Position numbers and translations under genes: made by a program
Notes under the pieces: generated by a model
What the model was told of the DNA's origin: nothing
Databases searched by the model: none
What the model saw: the letters and a program-made list of their open reading frames with translations, nothing else
Assembly: GCA_900708905.1 (NCBI GenBank)
Contig: CAADRB010000037.1
Coordinates: 1,357,975 to 1,421,974 of the forward strand
From: Hymenolepis diminuta
Lineage: Eukaryota; Platyhelminthes; Cestoda; Cyclophyllidea; Hymenolepididae
Reading direction: 5' to 3'
DNA: 64,000 nt
Part shown: positions 13,774 through 27,700 of the stretch, piece by piece
How the letters are laid out: each line of letters starts with the position of its first letter
Numbering within the stretch: position 1 is the stretch's first letter

Positions 13774-14833
13774 GGTAGGATTAACCTTATTTCTTATTAA
13801 GAAAAGAGTTCCCAATTGTCAATTCGAAAACCGTATGCGCAGAGCAGAGGTCTATAGGTCAATATGTAAAATTGCTAAAAATTTGATTGAATAATTATTT
13901 GAAACTGCAATCAAATTAATTTATTGATTATTTACACTTCGGTGTAATTGGTTGGCCCTGTTTCTTGCTTTCATTGGTTACTGACCTTTTAAGTGGCGCC
14001 AATAATTTAATGAACTAAGTTTGTTTCAATGCATTCAAATTTAATCTGTTTAGAGCAATTCAACATTTATTTGATGGCTTTGCCTTTTTTCAAGTGACCA
14101 GCAGTACAAAAATGACATCGCACTGAATTCTCACATTCATGTCAAATTAGTGATTTATTTACCGGGATCAAACATGAGAAATTTGAATCTTTAACATTCA
14201 TTGTGCATTATCCAAACTCTTGCACGGATCAACGCATGAGATAATAACTTTTCGATCCAATATTTTTGATCTTGCATTTCCAGGTCCCGTCGTCGGTTCT
14301 AAATTTTTAACCATCCTAGATAACGGTGATTTCAAATTACCCGTTATCTTCAAGATATTAGATCGCAGTCTTCATTTTGATTGTCATTTGAGTTAAATTG
14401 CAAATTATTTTGCAAAGGCGTAAGGTGAATAAATATGGAATGAGCGAATAAGTTGAAAAGTTCAAGTGTTATTTTAGAAGATCGCATCTTCATAAACCAT
14501 TGGAGAATCCAAATTTTGGACGGAGAAGGCTGGCTATATAGTTGAGAATAAAAGGATCAAAAGTACTCCATTTCATATAACAGACTAGTACTTCAGAATT
14601 TTCTTCCATTGAAACCAATTTTAATTCGTACATTTCCTACTAGGAACTTTATGCCCAAATTTCATCAACTGCCTGACTGATCGGTAAGTTGAGCCACGAT
14701 ATCGATCTTCTTATTCATCCCTTCCAATAAACAAATAGCAACCATTTGACACCATCAGAATCATTTGAATTAAAATCACGATAATTTCTTTTAAATTGTG
14801 CAATCCCTATCTTGTTATCCGCAGGTGAATTTG

Positions 14834-15692
14834 AAAATTTGAAATGTGACTTCGGCGATTAGTTGACAGCGAGTGTGTCATAAAGTCACCGATTTCCCCC
14901 CCGTCTATTACTATTATTATGCTAATAACGTTTTCCCACTGACAGAAGCAGTGATAAATTTCTAATGAGAGTTCTATAGTGCTGAAGACCTCCAAATTGA
15001 ATTATACTCCCTCCATCTACCACATCTGTACATGACATCCAATCTCGCACGTATTTTGGTCCATTTCATGAGAGAAGAATGTTATTTCGAAGAGTGTATT
15101 TACGAGTTGCAGAGTGAAATGTGCAAATAAGGTGGGACAAAACAAACAATTTAACCTTTAAAGAGGCGCGCCTTACTATCCTGACAGAATACTACTTTGT
15201 CATATACAACCAAACTGGACATAGTGCGAAGCAGTGAGGTGAATTTGAGAGGGTGAAATCAATTCACGGAGATTGTTGGTGGTTATTGGTGCCAGCCACA
15301 AGAGGAAACAGACGGTGTTATAGAGCGGGCCAAACTCTGTATGTTTGAACGATTAAGGTGGATGAGATTATCATTTCGAAAAGCACGTTGATGTGAACTG
15401 TTAATGTGAGGAGGTCGAATGGGGTATTTTCGGTGCATTAGATGGAGTGCAGGAGGAGTTCATTCGTTGCACATTACGTTTACCGTCCATGTACTGAAGG
15501 GCCATTTGTAGGACTTCTACACTCGGACTTGAATATGAAAGACCACCAGTGAAGAATCCATTGTTGACGACATTGGTGAAGCAGTGAGCCAGTCATCAAT
15601 CCCATATCCAAATTGATGTAAGTGCATTTATTTTCTCGATGGTGAACAGTTATTGGAGGAACGAGTCTTCTTTCTTCTACCTATCAGAGTTT
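14834..15692 (-). repeat. Right arm of the long inverted repeat
   Basis: Near-exact reverse complement of 9415-10272. The near-identity over more than 800 bp implies a recent origin or continuing gene conversion. A reading frame of about 51 codons, including SPSVEVLQMALQYMDGK, is open in both arms on corresponding strands. Confidence 0.9.
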
Positions 15693-16604
15693 GTAGTTCT
15701 ATAACGTTGACAATCGATCAAGTTATAAATGTTTATATACAGAGTTATTTTCGTATATGAACGCTTGTCTTACCGCTTTTTCTTCAAGTAACTAAATTAC
15801 AGTTGTACGATATTGGTTACTTATTTTACTTCATACCTCTCCCGACGACTCACTGCCTACTCGGTCTCAATATGTATTGTACCCCTGATGACTCATACTT
15901 CTGGCGTCATTGGCAATTGCACATATATAATTCAATTGCTTTATCGTATCTAATTTTATACGTTACTCACAATTTAGATCATCCTCGCTAGTACTGATGC
16001 TTTTCTCCTTCCTTTCAGTTCCCCATTCACATCCTCCCTCCTTTCCCTTCTTGTTCATTCGTACCCGTCTAGCCCAAAGCCTTATCTTTTCACTCTTATT
16101 AGCGTCATGTGAGGATATCTTGCCTACTTTGTTCTGTCTCCCAAAGTACTCTTATTGAGAATCAGAGCTATTTTAGACTCAGCTCAGATTTTTTAATCTA
16201 AACTCTCAGCTCTTGAGCTCTCTTCCTCGCTCTTCAACGCGTTTATACATTGCTCTTCATCGGTCTTCCTTTCTCCCCTGAGCTTCGTTTCTCAAATTTA
16301 AACCATTGGTGTTCATATGGAAGTATATTTGGAGATGAGGGAAAATTTTGATAATTCTCTCGATATTTGAGCCGAAGGTACTGAAAACGTGATATTTGAT
16401 GACATGAATACCTAGGAGACAAAAAAGAAGGCGAGCGCTGTCATGTAAAGTTAAATATTTTTACCAATTCCATTACCACCCAGGCAGTAATCTTACAGAG
16501 CGATTTCATTTATTCAGGCATCAATATCTTCTTAAGAGGGTGCTTCTGGCTGCCCAATTTGTCATCAAAATTGTGATATAAATAAAAATTTTAAAGTCAC
16601 TATT

Positions 16605-16897
16605 ATCACCCATAGTAATAAAAAATTTTAATATTTAATTGTGGGAAACGACGGAATAATAGTTAATCCAAAAGGTTATAAAAGGGAGGGGAGGCAAAAG
16701 ATATTGAGACCAACGTCAAAGTGTCAAAGTCTCATTTCATTCGAATTTTGGTCTCGAGTTGTTCAATACTTACTAAATAGGCAATTCATGTTCTAAAATG
16801 CTCTAAAGTTCACAAATCGTCCCCTGAATTGCAGGAAATACCCGACTACGATGTTTAGTGTTTATTAACCGGTATTTTTAAATCAAGAAGGGAAAAC
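16605..16897 (+). repeat. Dispersed repeat C, copy 1
   Basis: Diverged direct-orientation relative of 30135-30415. Common blocks in the same order include CCCATAGT versus TCCATAGT, TTTAATTGTGGGA, an ACGTCAA block, TTCATTYGA-TTTT followed by a TCG-GTTGT block, and AAGAAGGG near the end. The divergence suggests an old element of unknown class. Confidence 0.6.
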
Positions 16898-19800
16898 CGG
16901 TAGCAAATCCTGAAATTTAATACTTAAAGCATTAAAACTTGAAACAATAAATTATATCTGAGATATGAAAGTGCGCCGTCTGAATTCGTAGACTAAATAC
17001 TTCAAAATTCTCCTAATATCTTGAATCTGCTTTCTGTTCTTTCCGATTCCCTTTCCTTAACCTCTATTGGACTGCTTTTCGGTTTTTTGTTCTCAAGTAA
17101 CCTTCAATAATGAAATTTCTGTAATTTTTTACATTACTATGGTAACTAAATAGTAAATGGAAAAAATGGACTGAAAAAGGGAATATTTTTGTTATTTGTA
17201 TTGAAAAATCAGAAATTGAACGGAGAAGTGGATAATTCACCTCCATGAGGCTTTCGAAATTCCTGACGAATCTTTAATTTAATATTTTTACAATGAATAA
17301 TTTATGTTATAGTTTACATCAATATTTGATAAGCGTCCAGACTTTAAAACCCCCCATAAATTAGGTACCGACAAATTTATCCAAGTGGATAATTTTCGTT
17401 CTAGATCATTTGTACTTTTGAATAAATGCTCCCTTGAGGGGCATTTTAATTAATTCATCGATTACCTCGTAGTCTCACGGGGACTCAGACGACATAGTTG
17501 AAGGAGCATTTGAGAAAAATGAAGACGGAAGTCTTCTCTCTGAATCATTGAATATTTCCTAATAGAAGACCTTGTCACGATAGCTTCAGTAGGTATAATT
17601 TCCACTTCAACTTTTATCTTTATTATAATAAAATATTACTTTTGCGTTAATTATGCTTTAAAAAATAATTTCAGTTTCTGCTTTTGGAAATATTCTTTTG
17701 GTACCTCGAAAGACTTCTAATTACCTGTTTGTGTATTCCAGTATCAGCCGCGTTGGAAGGTCATTCCACTTATAGGACAAGGCAGTCCTAATGTGAATAC
17801 TCGATGAGTCAACAAACATAACATATTACCATTACTGTTAATAACCGAAGTTTTCCTGCATCCTTTTGATACTTATTTGTTCCCCATAACAGGACAAAAT
17901 GGCTTTACAACTTTTCATCATTCAAACACGTAGAAAGTGAGAGTTCATACAGTTCATACAAATCAAGAGAACCCTACTTCATCTGAGTCCCAGAATCTCC
18001 AGATCGACTGACATTTTAAAAGTCAGAGTTCCTTCAGGAGTAGAGATTCTTTTTATCATCTCGGTGATCACACGAATAGTCTGTGAGATTTACTTTCACA
18101 TGATTTCTCAGCCATCTTCTTTTAGGCTAATTCTTGTAATATCCATCTACCGAACAAAGGAGTCGCCTACTTAGTAGGCTAGCTTTGAATTTGTAGTGGC
18201 TGATCCGATGGTGTCTTCTCATTCCACTATCATTCGTAAAAAGTTGATTAAGACTCGAGCAAAGATTGTCGAATAAATTTAACACTGTTTGAAGAATGAT
18301 GTCTGGATTGTACAGCTGGATACAAATGAGTATTGCAGTTTTGACAGAAAAATCTATGGGCGGATCTTCAGAGAGAACTGACATATTAAGAATAGAGAGC
18401 TATTAAAATTTCTCTTACCCGGAGTAGGTGCACCTATGTCTACAAACACAAAAGGTTGGTTTAGGCAATTTCAAGTAGATGCTTATTTTATTACTGTAAT
18501 AATTTAATGTTCAACCCGGGAAAATTGAGAGAACACATATCTCAATAGAACGATACTTCAGATATGACTGATCGGTGTTGTGACTGGCTGCCCTATGTTA
18601 TTGCATTGATACCTTAACTTATCTCCCGCTTTTGTCAACGTTTATTAAAGTCTGTTGTTTCAAGCAAAATTAATTTTATTCTTTTTTAATGTTGAAAGTA
18701 AAAATTTGTTTTAAAGCACCCGTCTTTGGTTGGTTCATTATTTTAACAATTAACAACTATCTACCTCCTTCACCACCCGTCCATTCCCTTAATGCAATAT
18801 TAATCTCTCCTATTACTCATCTCTCAAGACAACAATTGAATATCTTCGATTTGATTCCAAGAGAGGGAATTTTCGGTCGTTAAGTTTCACCCAATGCCCG
18901 ACTAACCATAATCCACAGATATGTAAATGCAGATTGTGCCGATGTAGGTAAGTGAGTCACTATCTGCCAGGGGGAAAAGAAAGCAAATGCAGGACTTTAG
19001 TATGCTCGATGCGTTTTGTCTGTACTTTTTGCAAACCTTCTCCTTCCAGTAAGCACACACACACGCACATATGCACGCATAAGGAACATCGTTTAGGCCG
19101 CCTGAAGCCAACAACCCTGTTTTTTTTCCTCCGCTTCAGATATATCTATTTTTAGCCGTAACCTGTATCTCAGTACTTTTGTTCCTAACATACGTAAACT
19201 TTCGATTAGAACAGAGTGAAACGCATAATAAATTAGCCCATTATTCGGTATGGTAAAGATGAGAGCTTAAAACCTCTTCAATGTAATCTTCGTCAAGAAT
19301 CATCCAATTGGTTAAATACTAATTAGTGAGAGATGAAGAATTGGTAAATTAAGCAGATATGTTGAGATTTTCACAAAAACAGAGCCTGCCATCACTTGGC
19401 GGATTTTTCTAGAGGAATGGAATATTTGCACGAATGAAGTATATGCTTGTTTAATTGACCAATTAAAATTTCTGTGTGTCTAATCCTATAGAGGTGTTTA
19501 TGAATGTGATGAAGAGAAACAAAGCCCATCCAAACCACTCTTTTTCTTATCTGGCGCTGAACCATCGAGGTTGATTGGACCACGACCGACGCAGATAGTG
19601 CTGAAGGTAGTAACCGGTTTTACCAATTGAATTGAAATCATTGGTGCGGCGACTTTCAATCAACCCAAAATTTATATATAACTAGATTCGGCGTTAATAA
19701 AGACTGACTTGACCAGATTCTCATCACTTGCCATCTTCATCATCAGTTAGTAATTTGGTCCCTCTTCTAAGGACTTCCGGTTCGAACAGGTAGCTAGAAC

Positions 19801-21669
19801 CTTCCTGATCAATGAAATCAGTGGTTTCAGGTCATGAGAACTAGTATGGCAGATTGAATTACTAAATTATAGATGGCTTCCTAATATAAATTATTCAGTG
19901 CGATTTTCGCACATGTGGGTTTCTTCAAACCGTGAACAAACTGAACTTACAGGAATAATTATTCATAACTGAAGAAGTTCAAAAAATTGACTTCAAGGCA
20001 AAAATGTGAAAATGTTAGCTCTTTGATGAATTATTAACAATAGAAATAAGAAAATGCCGATAATTGTTCACAAATTCGCCACGAAAATTCCTAATTTTAT
20101 TAGATCTGAAAAATTTCTCAACTGAATACTGGTTCTTTATTTGACAAAAAGAATCCTCTAGCTAGTAGCTGTCATGGGTAAGAATCACGCGGGTTGCGTC
20201 TTCTGACTTCTTTTACTGACCTTAATTCGCTTAGGATTGAGGTAGCCATTCTGAGATGTAATGGATCAAACAACCTTATTTCATAAAGCATGAAGTTATT
20301 TGGAGGGGAATATTTAAGAGTTTTTGATAATTACGCAAAAATGCCCAGAAGAACCGCAGACAACACGTCTCCACTAATTCTCATTGAATTGAATTAAGCC
20401 AATCGTGGGGAGGGGAGGGGAGCGCTTGGGGAGATAAAACCGAGAGGCTTGATGATAGCGTCTAGAATTCGGAAAGCGGGTCGTTTTCATTGCGATTGCA
20501 GTATTGTGTTTCCCACTGTGTTGTTTCCATTCTATAAAGAACTACGGGGGTTCAAAACAGACTTTGACTTTCTACTAGGAACGTTTTCGAGTCAGAATCT
20601 CATTTCTTTGGAAAGAAAGGATCGACTCAAGGCATTTTCCTGCAAATAACACATCAGTGTCACTTAACATTTCGTTTATTTGTTGTATTTGCATTGCTTT
20701 ACTGGATTAATTCCTCCTGGATGTCAATGACTGCTCTCACATTAAAGTGATTCGTTAACAGCGCGATTATGGAAATTAACACCGAAATCCTTCCATCGTC
20801 TTCCTTTTAATTCTTCCTTTAAGTCAATACTCTACGATTCTACTTTTAAGGGAGATAATTTAAGGCAGAGAGGTGATGTTTTACACTCTTTCAGGGAAAT
20901 GCGCGTACCGCTAATGCATTTTGACATCTGTCTTGTCATCGAAAATTGAAAGATGAATCTATAAGCAGGTGAATTAGGCAAAAACCTGTCAAATGTTTAA
21001 TTTTTTTCCGACTGTAGAAATGACTATCAAAATAACTTGAATCACATTAAGAGCAGATAACATTACGTGTTAGTCATTTCACATTAACTTCAACAGGAAG
21101 CATTAAAGTCCTATGCGGTGAATGTTTCAGTGAAGCTTTAATTAGAAAATATTTGATAAATTGAAATTACTCCTGTATTTTACTGGACCTCTGAACGAAA
21201 TGCGGAGAACGAAAGTCTAAATGGAGCAAGATAAGGAGAATGACTTTAAGAAGGCACATATTAATTTATAATTAATGACACTTCATTACACATTACCTTC
21301 AATTACCAGAAAGATACGATTATTAGCTAATAAAAAGATGGATTTGATTAAATTCACATTTCATTAACCGAACTGAAACTAAGGCAACTTTAGTAAGCAC
21401 AAACCAAATTAAATGTGGGTTTTACGAACGGTGATACATTTCACCAAACCTCAGAAGGTCGAAAGGCCGAATAGTGCACCAATCTCATGCTGGCGATTTT
21501 TATGGGAAGTTAAAAGTGAGTAGCGATAATTGAAATAATGGTTAAAATAATGAGTAACGAAGAAATTAAAAAACCGTTATGCAGTTGTAGATGTCGCAAA
21601 AGTTGTGAAGTTCTTCAATCTTGATTACATCTGTGGAAACAACAAAAATTTGAGATAAATTTCAATCCT

Positions 21670-21670
21670 G

Positions 21671-21693
<23 letters not shown>
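21670..21693. repeat. (GA)n microsatellite
   Basis: A run of GA dinucleotides grading into GGGA repeats. Confidence 0.95.
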
Positions 21694-21701
<8 letters not shown>

Positions 21702-24700
21702 CTGAAGAGTAGATACAAGATATACTTTGTCTTGCTTCCATATATAGCATTAGCTAATAGGTTTTATTTTAAACCTCAATTAGGTGTACAAAATGAATTA
21801 TGAGCACATGGAATTGATTTGGCTGCGGGACCCGGGCACAAGGATCCAAGGTAATAAGAAGGACTAAGTTGTGTTTTCACTAGAATAATTTTAAGTAAAT
21901 AAGCCCTCATTTAGAGAGATTAAAGCTGTCTAAATACTATCAAGTTCGACTTGACGGAGAGTAGGGAGGTGAATGAAGACAAATAAAATTTGAGAGACCA
22001 AAGAACAAATTTCTGTAAAAATAAGAAGCATAACAACGGGAGATGCGCTGTATCATAACAGAGCGGTGGAAAGATTTTTATTCAGTCTTGTCGCCATGGC
22101 TAGATCTGAGAAATGTAATTCAATAATCGATCTGAAAGTCACTTTGAGCCAAAAAAGGGGGTAAACCGACTGTTTGGTGAATGTATCAACTCCGAATCCA
22201 CCATTCCAAAAATCCCTAAAATTGAGGATTCATCCATTCATCCATTCATTTATGGGTTCTTAACATTTTCATAAAGTCGCGTTTCAATTTTTCCTCCTAT
22301 CTTCTTGATCTCTCTTTTTCATTTCGATATTTGTTTTAATTCATGGAGGAGAATGTTTAATGAAGCGGTAATTAGGAAACAAAGAACAAAGATATGATTC
22401 ATTTCCCGAGGGCAACGTAACTCGCCCGCTAATAAGGTGATGGGGTCATACATTTGTTTAAATCGAATTTTTCGCAATCTCTAGGTGTATTTGTATTCCT
22501 TTCGAATACTATGAAGAGCTTTTTTGCAAAGGTACATAGGCACATGACTATGTGTCCTTGTTTACAACACAATAATACAAGGCATTTAATAATATAAATT
22601 TTATCGAATGAAAAAAGCCGACTTAGCACCAAAATATAAGTGCTTTGATACTTTAGAGATGTTATTGATAGATGAAAACGAAATCACAAACATATCCTTC
22701 AATGAAAGCTATGACCGTCTCCTAATCAATGACATTCAAAAGCGTTCGGGTCGTTAAAACTTTCTTATGCAGTAAATAAGGCGCAATTCCTTTCGAATTT
22801 TGATTTTCACAAATGATCAACTGCTTCAGTTCAAAAGTCTGAACAGTTAGATAGTATTAGTTATGACTTGAAACTGACGCCCTTCTAGTCGTGTGAGTTC
22901 AAGGATCCAATGGGTTTATGTTTTCTTACTCAATGTAGGAAACATTTCGACGATTTAATCATTAAACCAGTAAATTATGCAATACCCTTTACAAGTACCA
23001 TATTCACTGAATTCAGTTCGTTCTTTATTTAGAAGCCCTATGATTTGTTTATGAAATTTTATTCAATCTGTCCTTTACGTCATAAGCATTGGTGTCTCCA
23101 CGAATAAATTCAAATGAATCATAACGCAACACTGAATTTACCACCCTAATTATACAAAATTCTTTTAAATTTTTTCACTTCTAAGTGGATTTTCATACAA
23201 AAATCAAATGTGGTCTGTATTTTCCCATGCATTTCGATTGAAGGCTACATGAATATTACAGGTGTCAATGCAAAAAGTGGATGTACTGTGTGCGTTCTTT
23301 CAAATTTATTTGAAGAAAATTTTCCTGACGGTACTTTCAGTTCTTAGACAGCATGTAAATATCCTGCTTGAGGTCTGTTTCCAATAGACGGTAAGACTTA
23401 GGTGTACGATCCTCCTAGGCATTCATTCATTCATAGAGTGCAGACTTCTCCACATTTTGACTTCTAAGTTATTTAGACCTCCGCTTTATCAGTAATATTT
23501 CCGACGTTCTTGGCCAACTTCTATACTATAAATGCTCACCTTTGACTTTACCTATCTGCTTATTTTATTCAATAGTTAGCTTCTGGGATCCCCACTCCAT
23601 CTTCATGACATACTGACCAACTACGGCAATCAATTTCTCTAAAAAATCCACTCTGTAATGACCTAACCAGATCAAACATTTTCAATCCCCTCAATATCCT
23701 TCTCGCCTGCTCTTCAGTGAAGTACTATCCTTACTAAGACTCCTTCCATCATCTCCTTCACACGTCTACAAGTTGTCTATATTATTGTTGGTCACTTCAA
23801 ACAATAATAATACATAAATAAGTGAACGAAATCATAGTTACATTGATGCTTGTTAATTGACAGTTTTCGGAAGTGATAGGGTAATGTATCATATTTGGCG
23901 TTTGGCATACCAAGTTACAGTATCTTAATAAAAATGCCAAAAATCCCGCCAAAATGTGAACCAAAAGACAGTTGCCAAGGTAACAATATGCATTTTTAAT
24001 ACATTAGAAAATAAAAATCTTTAAAATATTAATAAAATATTTTAACAAATGGCAGTTAGATGAACTTTAACATATTGAAAGATTTAGAAAATTTTATAAG
24101 ATTTTTTAATTTTAAATTTGAATTTAATACGTAAAAATTTTTGGAGATTGCTGTACATTATTCGTTTGAAACTCTCCTATTTATTAAAAATTACACCTTA
24201 ATTGATAATGTAAAATAATAAATGATAAAAAAGAGATTTATATTTCGATAAAATGGAATTTTTTCTGAAATGTTGAATTTTATTTTACACGTCACTACCA
24301 CACCTAGAGGAATTCAGACTAGTGGTCTGACGTTGTGGAAGGGCGTCGCATCACTGTCCCTCCTCCTTTCTACCCGCCTACAAATTCCACTTACTTAGTA
24401 AATATGCATTTGTTTAAAATTGCAAAGTACGATTGTAACACATTTCAAAATTTGAAGTAACTGTTTAACTAACTAAGACCATCTCTCCTGTGGAAATAAT
24501 TTGCCCGCAGTTATTCTTTGTTATAAACTATTTTCTTAATTCGGTAATGAGCCTAGCTCTCTTCTGTTCACTACCATTGCTATCTGACAAATGTTTTAAC
24601 ATCGTAGAGTTAGAAGACTGGCGTCTCCACTTCATCCTCTTCTAATATAAACATTCTTCAATTTTCACTGCCTCCTTCCTATCCTTCAGTAGTAAAATTT

Positions 24701-27700
24701 ACAGAAGCTGAGTAGAACAATAACTTAGAGAATTTTTCCCCTCCTTTATAGACGATTTATGTGCTAGAGCCACTGTATCACACCATTTCAGGCAATTACG
24801 TCTTATAGTATTTGTGTCGATGTATTTTCTTATACACTTCGTTTGCCCTGTTTGTATTTGTAGATAAAAGATCGTGCAGCGTTCCCTCCTTTCTTCCTAT
24901 TTTTAAATTTGTAACCGGTACTTCGCGTGAGGTTGATTTTTTGAACTTCGCTTGCCATAGCACCTACTTTTTCCATGATACAAATGATAATTCGTAGGTA
25001 CTATGGTACAGCAGGAACAAATTTTCAATCTGTTTTACCCTCTTCAGTAATGTCAGAAATTATTTCAAAAATCTAAGGGAATAGAGCATTGATCAGAAGT
25101 TGGAATACCATTGTAAAGTATCAAAATGACAAAAACGGGAAAAATACTTTCAAAGTAAGCAACAAAAAAGGTCTGGAGGACTGCAAATATACACGTATTT
25201 CACACCGGAAGCCAAGTTTTTCATCATGGAGGAGTATATTAAAACAAATCGGCATGAGTTAAGGAAAGGCGATCAAGAAGAAATAAATAACTACTTCGAA
25301 GCATCGAGTCATATTGATATTAACGCTATTTAAACTTCCTTAACGTTCTAATACTTCAGTGTTGAGTTTTGTGTGATTTGTCAATTACTTCCTGAGTAAA
25401 TGCATATTCAAAAAGTCTACAGCTTGCGAACAACTTGATGAATTCAATTTGCCATTTCGGCCGTGCCTCGTTAAGATCACGTAAGATGCCTGATATCATG
25501 AGAGATCACTCCGCTTTCTCAAAACTTGAATGAAAAAATGAATAGAAGTGGCAAGACCGACAATAAAACCCGTCAATAACTCTGGTTATCGTGGATAAAA
25601 ATTCCTCAGTAATTCTGTTGACTCGTCATGAAATTTTACTTTTGGAACGTGAACGAACCATTGAGGAAGTGTCATGCAGTAAGACTCCTTGATTTCTTGA
25701 TTTTATCCCTCAACGTCTCCCGATTCCCGCCTCTTTATCACTTAATGAACCTACCTTTAATCTTTTTTAATGACTTTTCACAGAGAAATATTTTTAAAAT
25801 CTAGCTTTTTGTGGATTATGTTATAATATTAATAACGAATGAATTCTTGTTTATTTTGTTCCCGTTTTTCTGTCGTAATACTTACAAAAATAACTCAAAT
25901 ATCAAACTGTCTTTATAAATATCAACAGCTTTTCAAAAAATTTCTTAATAATATTTTAAAAATATCTAAAATATTGCGTTCTGACGTGGGCACAGTCTAT
26001 CACGATTTGTTTCCGCTCAGTTGTGGTACTAAAATACTTGGTGTTGTAACTTATAAAAAGCATTTTTCGGGAATAGAAGATTATGAAGCATGTGCAGCCC
26101 AGTTCGTACGGAAATGGATATTCTTCATACCTACGTACGTACGCATACATTTGTTACTGACGAAATTTGAACTGGTTTGTGATAAAAACCCATAACGAGA
26201 AGGAGTATTTTCAAGTCGACCTTGATTCCTGAAAAAGTAGCGTTAAATAAATGTTCGGCTAATAGGTTTCAAACTAACCAATAATTTAGCTTAACATTCC
26301 TAAGTATCCCAAACGGAAGAGGTCAACGAAAGGGCAACGCTTTGAGCTGAGGTGAAAATTTTAAACCTTAACTGATGGCTTTTCCCTGTTGACCTTATTA
26401 TCTACAAATAACTGGACAATGACACGACTGTATAGAAATAGTTTGCCTGAACAGTGATTTAGTTCATCTTGTCAGTAATTCCCGAAGTAATTAAGACAAA
26501 CATATTTCACCAAGTGATGAATTGGCTTATATTTTAATAATAAATAATATTAAATATCCTTCGATTAATGTATATTACATTGGCTACTTTAATTCCGTTT
26601 GTGTGCAAGATAATAAAATTGTGAAAAATTTGAATAATTTTAATCGCTGTAATATTTTCGCAAGAAAGCTCTCATTTTCACTTGTTCCATATTGATTTCC
26701 AGAGAGGCTGAATACCGCTCCTCTCTGATTGGATGCTTCTGGATCTCAAGGTCAGAGACAAGGTTGACAGTAATGAAAGAAATCTGCTTAAATACACAAA
26801 CATTATGTAGGCGTTTTTCGTACGCTAAACATAATCGTCTTTTCGAATTCCTCCTGCAAATATAAACATTATCTTCCCTTGCGAGTAAATACAAAATGCT
26901 ACAATTATTTGTCCTTATTGTTTATAAATTACCTTTTTAAAGAAATTTGTAGCAGTCTGAAAATGAAAAGTGAAATAATCAAATCAAATCACTTGGCTAG
27001 AGGAAAATTAAAACCTTGACAACGGAAATTGATCAGTAAAAAGGATAAATAATTTGTAAATATCACTTTCTACTCAATATATAAATTTTTTTTCCAGTTA
27101 AACTCCTCGAGAGTCTATCAACATGATGTTGTTGATAGTGTGTAATGAAAGCCAGATGAATGATTCCCATGAGATAGACAATGGGAGGGAAAGATATTTT
27201 GAATTTTGGGCTGCAAAATTTAGCCTATTTAAACTCTGCATTTATAGAAGTGGTACCAGTGCATCCATCGGATCCACTAAACTTGCATTATTTAGAAAAT
27301 TGTTCTTTTTAAAACATTCACCTTTATTATAAGAGTAGCACCTGATAAGAAACCCGATTTCTGTCACCTTATTAGCATGTCCACACACTGAGTGTGCATC
27401 GAGCGGACGCCGGAGCCGTTACCTCCAATTCCGTAGACTAACCCGCTTACCACAGTGTCAATTTTTCTGCTTCAGAATGAAATATAACAAATTTTATTAA
27501 ATTCATGATTACAATAACTCAATACGAATGAAAATCTGTTTTCTTGCAAACTTTCGTCTTCAATACCACTCCACAAAGCACAGTCTTCGAAACTGAACGC
27601 TAGTTGATCTGATACAAAACCTCTTAATCGGTTTAGTAAATGAAGCCGTAGAATGACGTCTTCATAGCTGTAGAAAATGAGCATTGGTATAAATTTATGC

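Larger units (their letters stand above)
10273..14833. other. Spacer between the inverted-repeat arms (about 4.6 kb)
   Basis: AT-rich sequence with no recognisable gene or transposase. It contains one copy of a dispersed repeat (11925-12300) and a short imperfect tandem repeat (13681-13773). If the arms are transposon ends, the expected internal coding capacity is absent. Confidence 0.6.

Noticed and set aside
19785..19800. tRNA B-box-like GGTTCGAACAGG
   Set aside because: No matching A-box at the right distance and no cloverleaf stems can be formed around it.
25839..26195. 118-codon open frame, Phe/Ile/Lys-rich
   Set aside because: At this base composition a few frames of this length are expected by chance in 64 kb on both strands. 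It has no motif, no splice partners and overlaps low-complexity AT sequence.
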